From Brachynemurus nebulosus (Eukaryota; Arthropoda; Insecta; Neuroptera; Myrmeleontidae): a stretch of DNA of 64,000 nt. Below are positions 10,755-23,838 of the stretch, piece by piece. Made by a program: the position numbers and the translations under genes. The notes under the pieces were generated by a model that was not told the DNA's origin, did not search any database, and saw only the letters and a list, made by a program, of their open reading frames with translations. The stretch covers positions 18,068,916 through 18,132,915 of the forward strand of contig JAPWDM010000003.1 of the NCBI GenBank assembly GCA_035578155.1. Direction: 5' to 3'. Each line of letters starts with the position of its first letter. Position 1 is the first letter of the stretch.

Positions 10755-11630
10755 TTAAGGGGGGAGTTCACGCCAGAAACGGCTAATAAACTAATTTTTT
10801 TCGAATCTCGTTTTTTGTTTTTATTTCATTCTGTGGTTCTTTACAAACACGGTGATATATGAAACATGGCCAAAAAAGAAAAAATTGTTTTTTAAGTAGA
10901 AAAATATTTATTTGTGAGCCGCTGCACAGCCGAGCTGCTGCTCCATTGCAGATAACGCTCGCCCCCCCCCCTCGCGATTTGATTAGTAATATTTAGTTTT
11001 GGTGTGTACACGAGTTATAGTATGCACTGAGATAACGTTCTTTTATTTGTATGCCTTTGTAGACGTTTTAATAAACAGTGAGTAAACCGCTTCTTTTGTT
11101 ATTATTTTTGTTTTTTTACCGTTTCCCGAAACCTGTGTTTTTCCCGACAAGGAAAATCATATCTCAAGTTCTTAAAAAGATAGAGACTTAATTTTTTTTT
11201 TATTTTGTTCATAAACATATTGCGCATAAAGTGGAGTATGCTTTTTCCATTTGAACAATTATAACTATTTTTAAACATTTTTTTTTTTAATAAAAAATTC
11301 GGATTTATAATTTTTAGAACTTTGGGATTACAATTTTATAGTTAATTTTTAAAATTACCTGAAACCCATACTCAGCTTTATGGACAGGGTCTTTAGGAAT
11401 AAAATAATGAAGAAATATTTAAAAAATATTCATTACTTTTTGAGATATGGCGTTCCTTGTAAACGCTTAAAAACTTGTGAAAAAGGCCCCCTCCCCCCAC
11501 AGGGAAGAGTAATGAATGTTTCAAAAACAAAATTTTCTATTTGAAACCACCCCTAATTTGAAAAAAAATTTCAACAAGCAAAATAATCATAAATAAAAAA
11601 GTTGCTTTTTTATTTGAACTCCTCCCTTAA
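10755..11630. mobile_element. TTAA-bounded element, about 0.87 kb (piggyBac-like MITE)
   Basis: TTAAGGGGGGAGTTCA at 10755 and TGAACTCCTCCCTTAA ending at 11630 are inverted ends of about 12 bp immediately inside TTAA, the piggyBac-type target. The interior has a poly-C stretch near 10965 and no transposase ORF. Superfamily is inferred only from TTAA and the ends. Confidence 0.6.
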
Positions 11631-13478
11631 GGTAGTGAATTGTGGCTACTGGATGCCATATAGTTGACATTTCTAAAGCAATATTTTCAAAAGGGGTGTT
11701 AAAACAGTATACATAGCCCTTCCACTGTTTGTCAGATTTTATATATTTTGTTATGTATTTAACTGTGTGTTCCTAACAATTGGAGCGTCCTGAAGAAAAC
11801 CGAACTACTTTTTAGAGTATTTTACACTCATTCGTTTAATAAAATACATATAATTGAAAACTTCAGGTAAATGTTCGGGATGCACAATGGTCCAATTTCC
11901 AATAAAAGTGGACAAAAATCAAGAATTAGTTTGAGTAAAACAAAAATTGATATCGATATTTAAGGGTTCTCAACGTTGCTGATTATGAATTTGATATTAT
12001 TATTTTGAAAATTCAAAATGGCCGGTCCAAAATGGCGGCCAAAAATAAAAAAATTAATTTTATTGAAACAAAAAGAGTATATAAAGGTTTTCGAGGTCGC
12101 TGATTATGAATATGATGTGAGACAAGAAAAAGCTGAAATTGGTGTAAAAAACGAAGGGGCACATTGGGGAAAGAATTTTGTTTTTTAAATAATATACATA
12201 CTTCATACTTTGTTGCAAAAGAAGCAAACCATCCAATTCGATCAAACTCATGTTAACAATGCAATATTTCTCTGTAATAAGTACACCCTATAGAAATATT
12301 AAATACCACATATCCATAATGATTACTCACCTTCATTTTCAACTTCCATCACATTCGATTTCAAAAACACACTTGCAAACAAAAGTTATTAATGAACAAC
12401 AAGAAGATGCGTACGAGATCGGTGCTCAGTTATCTGTGTTTGACCTTCCCTTATCTGGTAACGCAGAGGGTATAATGAACTATCGGTTTGCACCGAGGTG
12501 CAGTGGTGTCCCCCCTACGGTAATACGGCGTAATGAGTTCAAAATTACAAACTTCACTTTTCCCATTTTTGTCAGCTTTTTTGGAAATTGGATCACTATG
12601 AGATGGGTAAAAAGAAGTATTTCCTATTATTTCTTATTTTTTAAGTTTTTACTTAAATAAAAACATAAGTGATTACTTAAAAAAGAGTTTACCCTTTTTT
12701 AAAGTAAACTCTTTTTTTAAGTAATCTCTTATAGGTTAAGTAAAATCTTAAAAAATAAGAAGTAAAAGTAATTACTTATTTTTATTCAATAGACCCATTA
12801 TTATTATAGCATTAGTGGGGGCGCTGGGACCTTTTTCTATTCAGTTGTATAGCAAAATGTATAAAATTCAATAAACAGTGGAAGCGCTGTGAAAGTAATG
12901 TTTTTAACGTTATACACAGCGTTCCCACGATTTAAACTATTTTACGGGATTATGCTTAAAATTTTCAATTTATAAGAGTTTTGTTAGCATAGTGAAAGAA
13001 CACCTCATTTACTCTTAATTCACCTAAAGAACACCTAAAATACACCCATTTTTATCAATTAGTTTTCTTGGGTTTTTTTAAATATTTATTTTGCAGAGGA
13101 CTAGCTTTATGGAAGTCAGATTTTTTCGTGTTAAATATCAATAAATTATTTTTGACAAAATGTTTTATATTATCAAAACTTTGACTTGACTTGACTTTGG
13201 CTCTCTAACAAACTTGACTTGGTTTGAAAATGAACAGGTATGTTCGAAACAATTATAATTACAATAAAGTGGTATTTTATGAAGTAAATGATTTGTTTTT
13301 TAAATGATAAATATTCATATCTAGATCTGTATTATAGCGTATTTAATACATATTTTGCCTATGAAATTCTTAAGAATGATTTTGAATGTAATTTTCTATG
13401 GTTCGTCTGTGGTTCGATGTGATAGTGAAAAACAAATGATTTAAAGCTAAAAACACTCAAATAGTGTATACTCAAATG
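11631..13478. other. AT-rich stretch without a recognised gene
   Basis: A loosely repeated block at 11960-12130 contains CTGATTATGAAT twice. A short GC-richer island is at 12405-12540. A 30-bp hairpin is at 12665-12733. No splice-compatible exon or known domain was seen. Confidence 0.5.
12665..12733. repeat. Short perfect-type hairpin
   Basis: AAGTGATTACTTAAAAAAGA and its inverse in TTTTTTTAAGTAATCTCTT enclose GTTTACCC / AAAGTAAAC. Together they form a stem of about 30 bp with almost no loop. Confidence 0.6.
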
Positions 13479-13490
13479 TTAAAAGATACA
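13479..13490 (+). repeat. Left 12-bp target duplication of Penelope-like dimer A
   Basis: TTAAAAGATACA directly precedes the element and recurs at 17538-17549, immediately after its far end. Confidence 0.75.
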
Positions 13491-13799
13491 TAATAAACAA
13501 ATATTTTACTTTGCAAAAATACCACTTTTATTTTGAAACTGTGACAATATTGTTTCGAACCGTCAGTTCATTTTCAAACAGAATAAATATTACATTCTTT
13601 ACAGGCCTTATATACTAATTTTATCTACCTATACTTATTAAGGGGGAGTGGTCTGTGATCTGGAAGTGGAAAGGATGGGAGTGATAGGAGAATCCAAAAG
13701 TCAAGAAAAACAAGATTACATTACATGTGACAAGAGGCAAACCAACACGTGGCAAAAGATTGAACTTGAAAATGACAAAAAGACAATATTACAGCACGC

Positions 13800-14250
13800 T
13801 CAAAAAGAAATTTTTGAATCAAAGAAAATTTTTTTTAATTAAATAAGTTATTTCTTTCAATACGCACAAAGAAACTATTTCTTTAGTGGTAGAAACAAAT
13901 TTCTTTAATTTTATTTCTTTGGACTAAATAAGTTTAATCTTCAGATTGAAAAAAGTGAATTTCTTTGATGACAGACACAGATTTCTTTAAAATTAATTTT
14001 TTTGAATTAATAAATTTATTTCTTCAAATTTAGAAAAAAAGTGAATTTTTTTAAGAGCAAATTCTAAATTCAAAAATATTGATTTCTTTAAAATAAAATA
14101 TTTTTAAGGTTTCAAATAAAAACTTTTTTTTGCTTTCAATAACTTTTTATTTGGTTCAATAAAAATACATTTTTTAGACAAAAAATAATAATTTTTTTCT
14201 TACTTCTCTTTTACTTTTTTATTTTTTACTTAAAAAATTACTACTAGAAT
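13800..14250. repeat. AAAGAAATTTCTTT-rich interior of dimer A, left side
   Basis: Repeated ATTTCTTTAA / TTAAAGAAAT motifs are spread through this block and mirrored at 16890-17170 on the other side, so the inverted arrangement continues inward beyond the Penelope 3' regions. 14250-15490 is AT-rich; two stretches with CTGCGCATGCTC (14855) and CTACGCATGCTC (15391) are diverged direct repeats. Confidence 0.5.
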
Positions 14251-15491
14251 AATAATTAAATGAAAGAAAAATTTTAGTACACTATTACATTTCGTATAAT
14301 TGTCTGAACAAATTCTCGACCATTTTGATACACTGCATTATCATTTCCGCACAAAAATCGTAAATATTCTAGCTCACAGTTAATCCGAGTATATCCAGAG
14401 CATAAAAAAGCTTGATCTAAAATTTCAACAAAAAATTTTCAAACAGCTCCTCAAAGTAAAATAAAATTACCTAGAAACTTAAAAGAAATAATACTTACAT
14501 GTAAAATATTTAATTTGTACTGATTTTTGCACGTATTGCTCGTGAATTTTCCTTTATTTGCGCTCATTTTCACAATTTGAAAAGAATTGTGGGAATCACT
14601 CCATTTTATTTCAAATTTTTTATTCCACTCTAACAATGTGCTTATATAAGTACATTAACTAAAAAAATAAAAAATGTCAAATTAACTAGAATCAATATAG
14701 CAATTTTACTAAAATAAACTTCACTGTAATGAAATATGGCACTGATTTACTTTAAAAACATCATTATTTTAACGATTTACATGATAATTCTGGTTAATTT
14801 ACTCAACTGTATATTAGCAGCCATTTTAACTGCTTCGCACAGATAAATGTAACTGCGCATGCTCGTAAGAAAAAAAAGTTCTTTGTTTCAAAGCAATAAT
14901 TTTTTTATTTCAAAGAAAACGAATTGTTCATTTGTCAGTCTATATACCTATAATGTTTTTAATTGTTTTTAAGCAAAAAACACACATTTGTTAAACTGTT
15001 GAACTAAATAACAATATACAGTGCACATAATTATGACATTTTAGTAGGTTAACTAAAATATGACACGTATATAATCCTATTTTCGTAAAAAAATTTCAAA
15101 TTATTAACAAAGTTAACCTATACTTATTTAGAAAAATTTCAAATTGTACCTACCTTTTTAATGACTAATATCTAAAATTATTTCCATATAGTGAAATACT
15201 TTGTCCCAACACTTTTCAACTTAAAATGTTGTTTTTATCTTTCTAAAATCAGTTGTGATTTTTTTTAAAAACAAATCACCATTTCAATAAGTTGTTTGGT
15301 TATTTCGCTTCAACCACATGTAGCTATGTAGCCATCTTAAAATGCGCAACATGTATGTGTATAACAGTATTCTGCACATATTTATCTAACTACGCATGCT
15401 CAGAAAATAATTTCAAAGAACGCAATTGACTAGTTTTAAAAAAATTGATTCTTCAAAACATCATACAAAAAAATTTTTTCTTTAAATTGAA

Positions 15492-15988
15492 AATACCCCT
15501 GTCGCAGCATCCTGCATAACATAGCGAATTTCTATTTACAAAAGTACGTTTTTCTCGGAAACTAGTTGATATACATAGAGTAATTGTAAATAAAAGAAAC
15601 CTTCTTTATGTGATTTTTCCGCCTCATTCCGCCAAATTTTTTTCACGAAAAATGTCCAAAACCCCGTAAACGTTTTCACGAAATTTCTTAAAAATAAGAT
15701 GTTTCGTTCTTGAGTTATCGTGCGGACACTTAGTAAACATATATATAAATGTGTCCGCACGATAACTCAAGAACGAAACATCTTATTTTTAAGAAATTTC
15801 GTGAAAACGTTTACGGGGTTTTGGACATTTTTCGTGAAAAAAATTTGGCGGAATGAGGCGGAAAAATCACATAAAGAAGGTTTCTTTTATTTACAATTAC
15901 TCTATGTATATCAACTAGTTTCCGAGAAAAACGTACTTTTGTAAATAGAAATTCGCTATGTTATGCAGGATGCTGCGACAGGGGTATT
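15492..15988. mobile_element. 497-bp almost perfect palindrome
   Basis: Arms of about 238 bp from AATACCCCTGTCGCAGCATC to the exact inverse enclose a loop of about 21 nt centred on 15740 (TTAGTAAACATATATATAAAT). The open frames read outward from the two arms give the same 60-plus-residue peptide, which shows directly that the arms are essentially identical. No protein similarity is recognised. A diverged relative of one arm lies at 16326-16650. Confidence 0.92.
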
Positions 15989-16325
15989 GTTATCTCTATA
16001 GTTGTTTGTTAACTCTATAGTTGTTAACTCTACAGCCCTCTGGCGTTTATTCAATATGGATGTACAACTCAATAATTATTCAATCACGTGTTCAATTCAA
16101 TCACACAACGATATTATTACGTCATCTTCGATGACATAAAAAAGATGGCATAATGCGTGTTTACCACGCACTTGACAATTTTTTTTATTTTGTAATTTAT
16201 TATGTACATATTGTACATGCATATAGATCTTTGACGAATATATTGGTAGTACCGTAGCATATATTATGTACATATGTACTAATTCTATATATCGTCATTT
16301 GACTTCAGTAACAAAATAATATATA

Positions 16326-16759
<434 letters not shown>

Positions 16760-17491
16760 TTTAGCGAATATTATTTTCGGTTTCTAGGGACCTCAAAACA
16801 AATTTCTGCCATGGTCCCGGGCTCAGGTCGCGTCATGACAGTGGCTGTAATAGCGTATTTCCAGTTTTGGAAATTCGCTAAAAAAACTCCTTAGGATTAA
16901 AAAAATTTCTTTTTATTCTAAAAGTTTTGTTTTTTTTTTTTTTTTTTCAATTTAAAAAAATTATTTTTCTTCACTTAAAACTATTTTTTTCTTAAATTAG
17001 GAAATTTATTAAAATCAAAGAAAAAATTTCATTGAAGTAAAACAATAATTCAAAAAAATATGAATTTTTTCGTAATGAAATCACGGTATTATTTCAAAGA
17101 AACCTTTTTTGATTTAAAGAAAGAAAAATTAAAGAAATTTTCAATTTTTGCACAAAGAAATCGTTTTGAGAGTGAGTGAATACAGTTTTAAACAAATTAA
17201 AATTTGTCATTTTGAAGTTCAATCTTTTGCCACGTGTTTGTTTGCCTCTTGTCACATGTAATGTAATCTTGTTTTTCTTGACTTTTGGATTCTCCTATCA
17301 CTCCCACCCTTTCCACTTCCACATCACAGACCACTCCCCCTTAATAAGTATAGGTAGATAAAATTAGTATATAAGGGATGTAAAGAATGTAATATCTATT
17401 CTGTTTGAAAATGAACTGACGGTTCGAAACAATATTGTCACAGTTTCAAAATAAAAGTGGTATTTTTGCGAAGTAAAATATTTGTTTATTA

Positions 17492-17537
17492 TTTACAAAT
17501 ATGGAATACCATAAAGTAACGCTCAAATCTATTAATA
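17492..17537 (+). repeat. 46-bp terminal extension on one side of dimer A
   Basis: It contains AAATATGGAATACCATAAAG and CGCTCAAATCTATTAATA. The inverse of the same sequence forms the left end of dimer B (20271-20320), while the opposite ends of both dimers lack it. It is followed by the TTAAAAGATACA duplication. Confidence 0.75.
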
Positions 17538-17549
17538 TTAAAAGATACA

Positions 17550-18209
17550 CTTTTAAAAAATGTAATTTAAAAATATCCTTTTGATCATATCTTTCACAGT
17601 TATATAATCCGTTAATTTTTAATAATAATAAAACATATTCGAAAAGGCGTATTAAGGAGTTAATGTTTAATCTTTTAATTGCTTTTAATAAATTATTTTT
17701 AATTACTTGTAGGTAATAGTATATAGAAAAGTGCGTAATTGAGAAAGTAATTATTGTTGGTAATTACAATTTTCTTTGAAATATAAACTTGCAAGTACTC
17801 GTAGCGTTATTCGTTCTTGTAATTATAAATGAATATAGCAGTTTTAATAATAATTACTAAAATTCCTCTAATTGGAAATCTTGTTAAACAATATACCTAC
17901 ACAATATACATATAAATGAATTAATAACTTTTATTATATTAACCAAAAAATAAAAATTGAAAATGTTACAATCTGCTTACAAGGACATATTGTACAAATT
18001 TATATTCCATATCTTTTTCATTTCAAGTAGTAGTATTATTTTAAGCCGCCTTCTATATTTTTTCAGCCTGGTACCATCAAACCCTGAAACACTCTCCCAA
18101 TTAAAAACAATTTCTCTAAGACGACTTGATTGACTTGATTATACCAGACAGGTTAGCCAGGTTCATTAATTTTGTGGTCCCAATTTTCATACTATGTACA
18201 TATAATTCA
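17550..18209. other. AT-rich stretch, nothing recognised
   Basis: No coding frame, TIR or tandem structure was noted. Confidence 0.5.
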
Positions 18210-19362
18210 CAAGTAAAGGTCCCGAGGCCGGACCTATCGATTTTGATGAAACTTAAATATGTTGTAGAACACTAAAAACTAAGCGAGGCGTATTTTTTTT
18301 ATCGGCTGAAAAACGGCTTGAAGGGGTGAAATCGCCCTCCAAAAATTAGGGTAAAAATTTAATTTTTCATATATCTCCAAAACAGTAAGAGATAATAGAG
18401 CAAAAATATAAATTGGCGATATTACCCTTTTTTAAAGAGCTATCTATTGATATGCAATTTGTTCAAGTTACATCAACAGGAGTGGTTAGGGGTTAAAATT
18501 TGGGGGTTAATTTTAGAAAAAGGGGATGAGAAATTAACAATATAAAAATTTTGTTTACAGATTTGAAATCGACGTCAAAAAATCTAATTGACCTGTTTTT
18601 GCTCAATGTCCTAATATTAAGTCTAGGGGTAGTTAACTAGGGGGTGACTGTGTCGAATAGTCGTATTATTTGGGTAGTTCAAGAAGTTTTCTTCCTGGAA
18701 AATAGTTTAAAACAATTAGAATAACGTAAAAATGAAATTCTCTAATTCAAAAGTCAGTTTAAGCAACATTGGAGAAAGGGTGAGTCACTCTCTTAAATTA
18801 TATACTAGTTTACATACACTATAATTTTTACTATTAACACACTGGCGGTGGGTAATAATGTCACAATTAGTGGTTCTGAAGTTGGACTATCGTATGTAAG
18901 GTTTTTATTAGGTTTGTTTTTAAATGGAAATTATAGTTTTCGTTATCGAAAATTATCGATACCGAAAATAACGATATTTTCAAAATGAATAGAAACCTAA
19001 TAAAAACCTTATATACGATAATACAACTTCAGAACCACTTATTGTGACATTATTACCCACTGTCAGTGTGATAATAGTAAAAATTAGTGTATATAATAAA
19101 CTAGTATATAATTTAACAGAGTGACTCACCCCCTCTCCAACGTTGTTCAAACTGAATTTTGAATTCGAGAATTTCATTTCTACGTTATTCTAATTGTCTT
19201 AAACTATTTTCCATGAAGAAGAACTTCTTGAACTACCCAAATAGTACAATAAAATAGTTTTTCCGCCGATAAAAAAAATACGTGTCACTTAGATTTTAGT
19301 GTTCTACAACATATTTAAGTTTCATCAAAATCGATAGGTCCAGCCTCGGGACCTTTACTTGT
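18210..19362. mobile_element. Fold-back element with 68-bp class TIRs, 1.15 kb
   Basis: The left end CAAGTAAAGGTCCCGAGGC and right end GCCTCGGGACCTTTACTTG are inverse, continuing inward through ATCGATTTTGATGAAACTTA. The arms re-pair further in (GAGTCACTCTCTTAAATTA and TTTAACAGAGTGACTCACC; GTAATAATGTCACAATTAG and its inverse), meeting near ATCGATACCG at about 18955. The right arm lacks a block present in the left. A diverged relative is at 2786-3713. No ORF. Confidence 0.8.
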
Positions 19363-20258
19363 CAGTGACGTAGAATATAATTATCAAAAAATTGTGAACT
19401 AAATGTGTTTACGTGATATACGTATACACCTACAGGTATTTACTACTGAAATAAATTATATGAAAGAAAGGTCTTTATAAGATATACAATTCAGCACAAT
19501 GTACAGCGCTCCCATCATAATATTGCCAAGGTAAAATTCACTATGGTAAAAATATTCTCGTCAAAATAACTAAAAAATTAAAATATCAAATTAATATTTT
19601 ATATTACTGAGACTATGCAATAAAATCAAATTTTGAAAAATTGTTTGAAATTAAATATTTTCGAATATAAATTTTCATTTGATTTCTCATTTTCAAAATT
19701 GAAATTAAAAAAGCAATTAACAAAAAAAAAATATACGAAAAAGTCCATCTCTCTTTGGTCCTTCGCTCCAATACATAAAAAAAGTTTATGGGTGATAAAA
19801 TGAAAATGAGTAAAAATAATTCACATGATAAATGAGGCTTTAAAAGTGATCATTAATTAAAAGTACATACCAACCAATTTTAAGCTGGTTTAAAAAAATT
19901 TTCTTCGTGTTTAAAAGTCTAGAAAATTTATACGCATAATGAAATAAACATTTCAATTTTGTTTATGGGCTCATATCAGGCAGTGCAGTTGGCGAAATTT
20001 TTGATTAATTATGTTTAATATTATTAAATAAATAATTAATTTAATTAACTTTGTGCAAATCTCTATTAGAAAATATAAAAATGTTGTCTCTGTCACATTT
20101 CACCGATAAATAAATTATAAATTAGTAAATTACAAGTTGAGATTTAGTTGAAGACAATAAATTGCACGAGGGATCAAAAGAAATACCTAAGTCCCGTGAC
20201 ATATATATAGCAAAGATTCATTTTATAATACACCCTGATCAGATAGAAATGAAATTAT
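19363..20258. other. AT-rich stretch, nothing recognised
   Basis: No coding frame, TIR or RNA gene was noted. Confidence 0.5.
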
Positions 20259-20646
20259 ATTTCTATCTCTATAATATTAATAGATTTGAGCGTTACTTTA
20301 TGGTATTCCATATTTGTAAATAATAAACAAATATTTTACTTTGCAAAATACCACTTTTATTTTTGAAACTGTGACAATATTGTTTCGAACCGTTAGTTCA
20401 TTTTCAAACAGAATAAAATTTATATTCAATACATGCGCTTATATACAAATTTTTATCTACTTATACTTATGAAGGGAAGTGGTATATGGTGTGGAAGTAG
20501 AAGGGGTGGGGGTAGTGGCAGAATCCGAAAAACAAGAAAAACAAGATTACATTACATGTGACAAATGCGATCAAACACGTGACAAAAGATTGAAATTGAC
20601 AAACAAACAATATTACAGAATATACAATTTTAAAAGTTTAATTAAA

Positions 20647-21450
20647 TTATAATATTGAAAATAAAGTTGAACTGTAGATATCGGTGTAGTCATTTAAAAG
20701 GTGATCGGAGTTATGTTTATTTATTTCTATCGCTTCTAGGATTGTTAACTTCTGTCCTTTGTTTGCCTCGTGTAGCACGGTAATTTCCCGTTCTGGTGTG
20801 TGTCCGGTGTCAATTAAATGCCTCGCAAAAGCAGAGTCGGATTTCTTATTCCTATAGGATCTGAAATGCTCTGCTCTTCGGGTTTCAAAGTTTCTGCCAG
20901 TTTGACCGATATAAAAACTATTACAGTCTTGGCAGTTTAATTTGTAGATACCCGATTTTTTAAGTTTATCAATTTTTGTTTTATTGTTATATATTAAGTT
21001 TCCTAGATTAAAGCCTGATTTAAATGCTATTTTTATGTTTGATTTTTCTAGAATTTTTTTAATTTTATCCGATATATTACCAAAATATGTTATAAAGTTA
21101 GTTTTTAGTTCTGGTTTAACGGACTGGTAAATTTCTTTTAAAATTTGTTTAAATTCTTTCTTAGCTATTAATTTATCGATTAAGTTTGAATTATATCCGT
21201 TATTATTCGCTATTATTTTTATATCATTTATTTCTTTTTCAAAATTTTCTTTCGACAAAGGTATATTACACGCTCGGTGGATCATGGAATTATAGGCTGC
21301 GATTTTATGTTGATACGGACTTATTGAATCATTTGGAATTGTAATGCCAGAGTAAGATGGTTCTCTATATATGTTGAAATCGAGCTTATTGTTAGTTTTG
21401 GTTATAGTTAAATCTAAAAAGTTTATGCTATTATTTTTTTCTACCTCCAA
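20647..21450 (-). pseudogene. Penelope-like element protein, C-terminal part with GIY-YIG endonuclease
   Basis: The 267 residues are intact to the stop but lack the N-terminal reverse transcriptase core. Residues about 10-30 (INFLDLTITK ... FNIYREPSY) match the last reverse transcriptase motif and thumb of Penelope-like elements. Residues about 165-200 form the GIY-YIG nuclease: GIYKLNC, a CxxC pair, FYIGQTGRNFETRRAEH with the catalytic Arg region, then HLIDTGHT. In Penelope-like elements this nuclease is thought to nick the target for primed reverse transcription. Upstream of residue 1 the frame meets the junction with the inverted partner copy, so this is a 5'-truncated retrocopy. Confidence 0.88.
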
Positions 21451-21509
21451 GTCAAATTGAATTTTTGGGTTTAACGAATTTATTGACTCTACAAAAAAAA
21501 AAAATTTAC

Positions 21510-21653
21510 CCCTCCGTTAAACCAGAACTAAAAACTAACTTTAAAACTATAACATATTTTGATAATATATCGGATAAAATTAAAAAAATTCTAGAAAAAT
21601 CAAACATAAATATAGCATTTAAATCAGGCTTTAATCTAGGAAACTTAATATAC
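21510..21653 (+). pseudogene. Inverted fragment of the same Penelope-like ORF
   Basis: The translation contains SVKPELKTNFK, ISDKIKKILEKSNI and AFKSGFNLGNLIY, duplicating residues of about 108-154 of the - strand ORF at 20647-21450 in opposite orientation. An A-tract of about 12 bp (21491-21502) marks the junction. The fragment then jumps straight to the 3' region (CCCCCACCCCTTC), so the GIY-YIG part is deleted. Confidence 0.85.
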
Positions 21654-21859
21654 CCCCACCCCTTCTACTTCCACACCATGTACCACTTCCCTTCATAAGT
21701 ATAGGTAGATAAAAATTAGTATATAAGCGCATGTATTGAATATAAATTTGATTCTGTTTGAAAATGAACTAACGGTTCGAAACAATATTGTCACAGTTTC
21801 AAAAATAAAAGTAGTATTTTGCAAAGTAATTTATTTGTTTATTATTTATTTCTATCTCT

Positions 21860-22500
21860 TTTTAAATACAAATTCAGAATATACAGATTGATAACTATGA
21901 CTTGCGATTACGATGTGTACAGAATACAAATGTATATGATAATTGTTTACAATACATTTTAGTGCAAAATATTTAATAATCAGTCAAAAACTTGTACTGT
22001 TACAAAAAATAAATGTATTTCGTATTAAAAATGCATTTCATATTTAATACATGAAACATTCTGTATACAAATTATATATTTGCAGTACATGCTTAAAAGG
22101 AATAAAAAATATATTTCTTTCTGAACAAGATTACAAAATATGTTTCTTTCTTTCTCGCACGTGTATTATAAAAAAAATCCTTGGTGTATCATTTTTTATA
22201 TTTTTTTTTTTTTTTTTGAAATAGTATGTTACTTAGCGAGGACCGTAAGTGTTAATTTTGGGGCCTCAGATGTAGTCTGAGAATCTTCGGCTATTACCAC
22301 AAAAATAAACTCACGGACTGAGTATGAGTAAATTAATAAAAAAATAATAAAATTCATTGAAAATGGAATTTTAATAAAGATGAATAGTAGGCGTCTATAG
22401 AAAGGTAAACTTTTATGACCTGTTAGTTTTTTAACTATAGTAACCAGAAAACAAATTGGTAAATGTTGCTTATGCGTCAAGTTACCTGCTAGGTAAATGC
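21860..22500. other. AT-rich stretch, nothing recognised
   Basis: A long T tract lies near 22200-22217. The - strand frame at 22229-22480 has no recognisable domain. Confidence 0.5.
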
Positions 22501-23190
22501 CAACTTACGATTCAAGAGATTGGAAAAACTATTTACATACCATTTAAATTATGTGAAATAATATTACATCAAATATACTGTAAACAAATCCATTAAATTG
22601 TTCAAGTAATTCAACTGTTTATCTTTATCTCCAAGTTTGTACTTTACTTTTTTTTTGTTAACTTAACAACGGGAGCAATATAGTACTTTTTGCAATTCTG
22701 AGACTAAAATACACACTTTAGTCCTTCATAACAGGAAGTAAAGTATCACTTTCAATCCTAAGGAACAAAAAATACGTTTTTCCCAATAATTTAAGCCAAT
22801 CAGCAAGCAGAATATACAAATTCAAACTTGCAGATAAAGACAAACAGTTTCATTATCAAATTTAATTAATTGTCCAGTTGATTAGTTGATGTAATATTAT
22901 TTCACACAATTTAAATGATATTTAAATAATTTTTTTCTTAATCGAAATTGCACAAAGTAATGTATATGCCACGGGACTAAAAAGCTTCTTTAATCCTTCG
23001 GATCAATTGTTGCCCTTGTACTTTTACAGGCGCTCTAACAACAAACTTCACACTTGGAATCAAAAGTCTCACTTTATTCGCATAGTGTACAATATACTAT
23101 TTGGCCTCTTGGGATTAAAGGTGACACTTATCAGAGACTAGAGTATGTATTCCAGTCCCGGAATTGCAAAAATTATATTTTTATAATAAT
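22500..23190. repeat. Diverged inverted repeat
   Basis: TTATGTGAAATAATATTACAT at about 22551 pairs with ATGTAATATTATTTCACAC near 22890, and TTTATCTTTATCTCCAAGTT pairs with AACTTGCAGATAAAGACAA. TTTTGCAATTCTGAGACT near 22688 pairs with AGTCCCGGAATTGCAAAA near 23153. Arms are diverged and nested. The family is unknown. Confidence 0.55.
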
Positions 23191-23838
23191 ATGTTTTGTT
23201 AAAAGTCAAAAATATTTAATTTTTGAAAAAACTACTCTTATTATCATGCAAAACTATAATAAAGCTGTAAAATGAAACGAGAATAGTTTTATTTCTTACT
23301 ATTTTTCTGATTAGTATAAAACTATAAAATATATTAAAGATTCCCAAGAGGTCCATGATGCAGTTTACTACGATATTTCGAGTAACAATATGCCAATGTA
23401 TTTTAAAAAAAAAATTAATTGAAATAAAAGAGCCAACTAAAAATACAATGTAAGTAAACAGAAAAGCTTTTCCGTGCAGAATTTTAGTAGCTACATTATT
23501 CATAAATGCTAAGTTATATATACCGCATGTTCTCCTATTACGACAGTTATCTATTCTATATGCTAAAAAGTAAATTTGGCTTTCCGATTTGTTTGTTTTG
23601 CGTTTTGCTCATTTTGTTAGTGAAAGAAAAAAATACACTTCCAATTTGAAAGGTTGGCACACAGCTTCCTTGTACTCATAACAGAGTTTTACGAAATATT
23701 TAAAGTGAATTTGTGCTTAAACTGGATCTTATCTTAAATTCGGCATCTTATCATGTTATTATTAACAATAATGACATAAAAACAAAATTAGGGTAAACTA
23801 CTCCCTAGCTTTTTCTAATCTGGTCTATAATAACATAT

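Larger units (their letters stand above)
20271..21847. mobile_element. Penelope-like head-to-head dimer B, 1.58 kb, with GIY-YIG ORF
   Basis: Two copies of one Penelope-like element face away from each other. The - strand copy carries the ORF at 20647-21450 and its 3' region down to 20321. The + strand copy carries a short ORF piece (about 21510-21653) and its 3' region to 21844. Both 3' regions contain CCCCCACCCCTTCTACTTCC or its variant, TTCATAAGTATAGGTAGATA and TGTTTATTATT. The 50 bp at 20271-20320 extends only one end. ATTTCTATCTCT flanks both sides (20259-20270 and 21848-21859). A 12-bp duplication and an asymmetric extension are also seen in dimer A. Confidence 0.82.

Noticed and set aside
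12250..12660. Candidate third RGK exon
   Set aside because: The frame does not complete the Asp codon left by the 9869 donor, and none of the expected G-domain motifs (G3 or NKxD) is present.
15536..15944. Two 74-residue frames with almost identical sequence on opposite strands
   Set aside because: They are the same arm of a palindrome read from each side. No domain, no start context and no splice support.
23216..23503. 95-residue hydrophobic - strand frame
   Set aside because: Hydrophobic Phe/Ile-rich content is expected from AT-rich DNA; no family or splice evidence.
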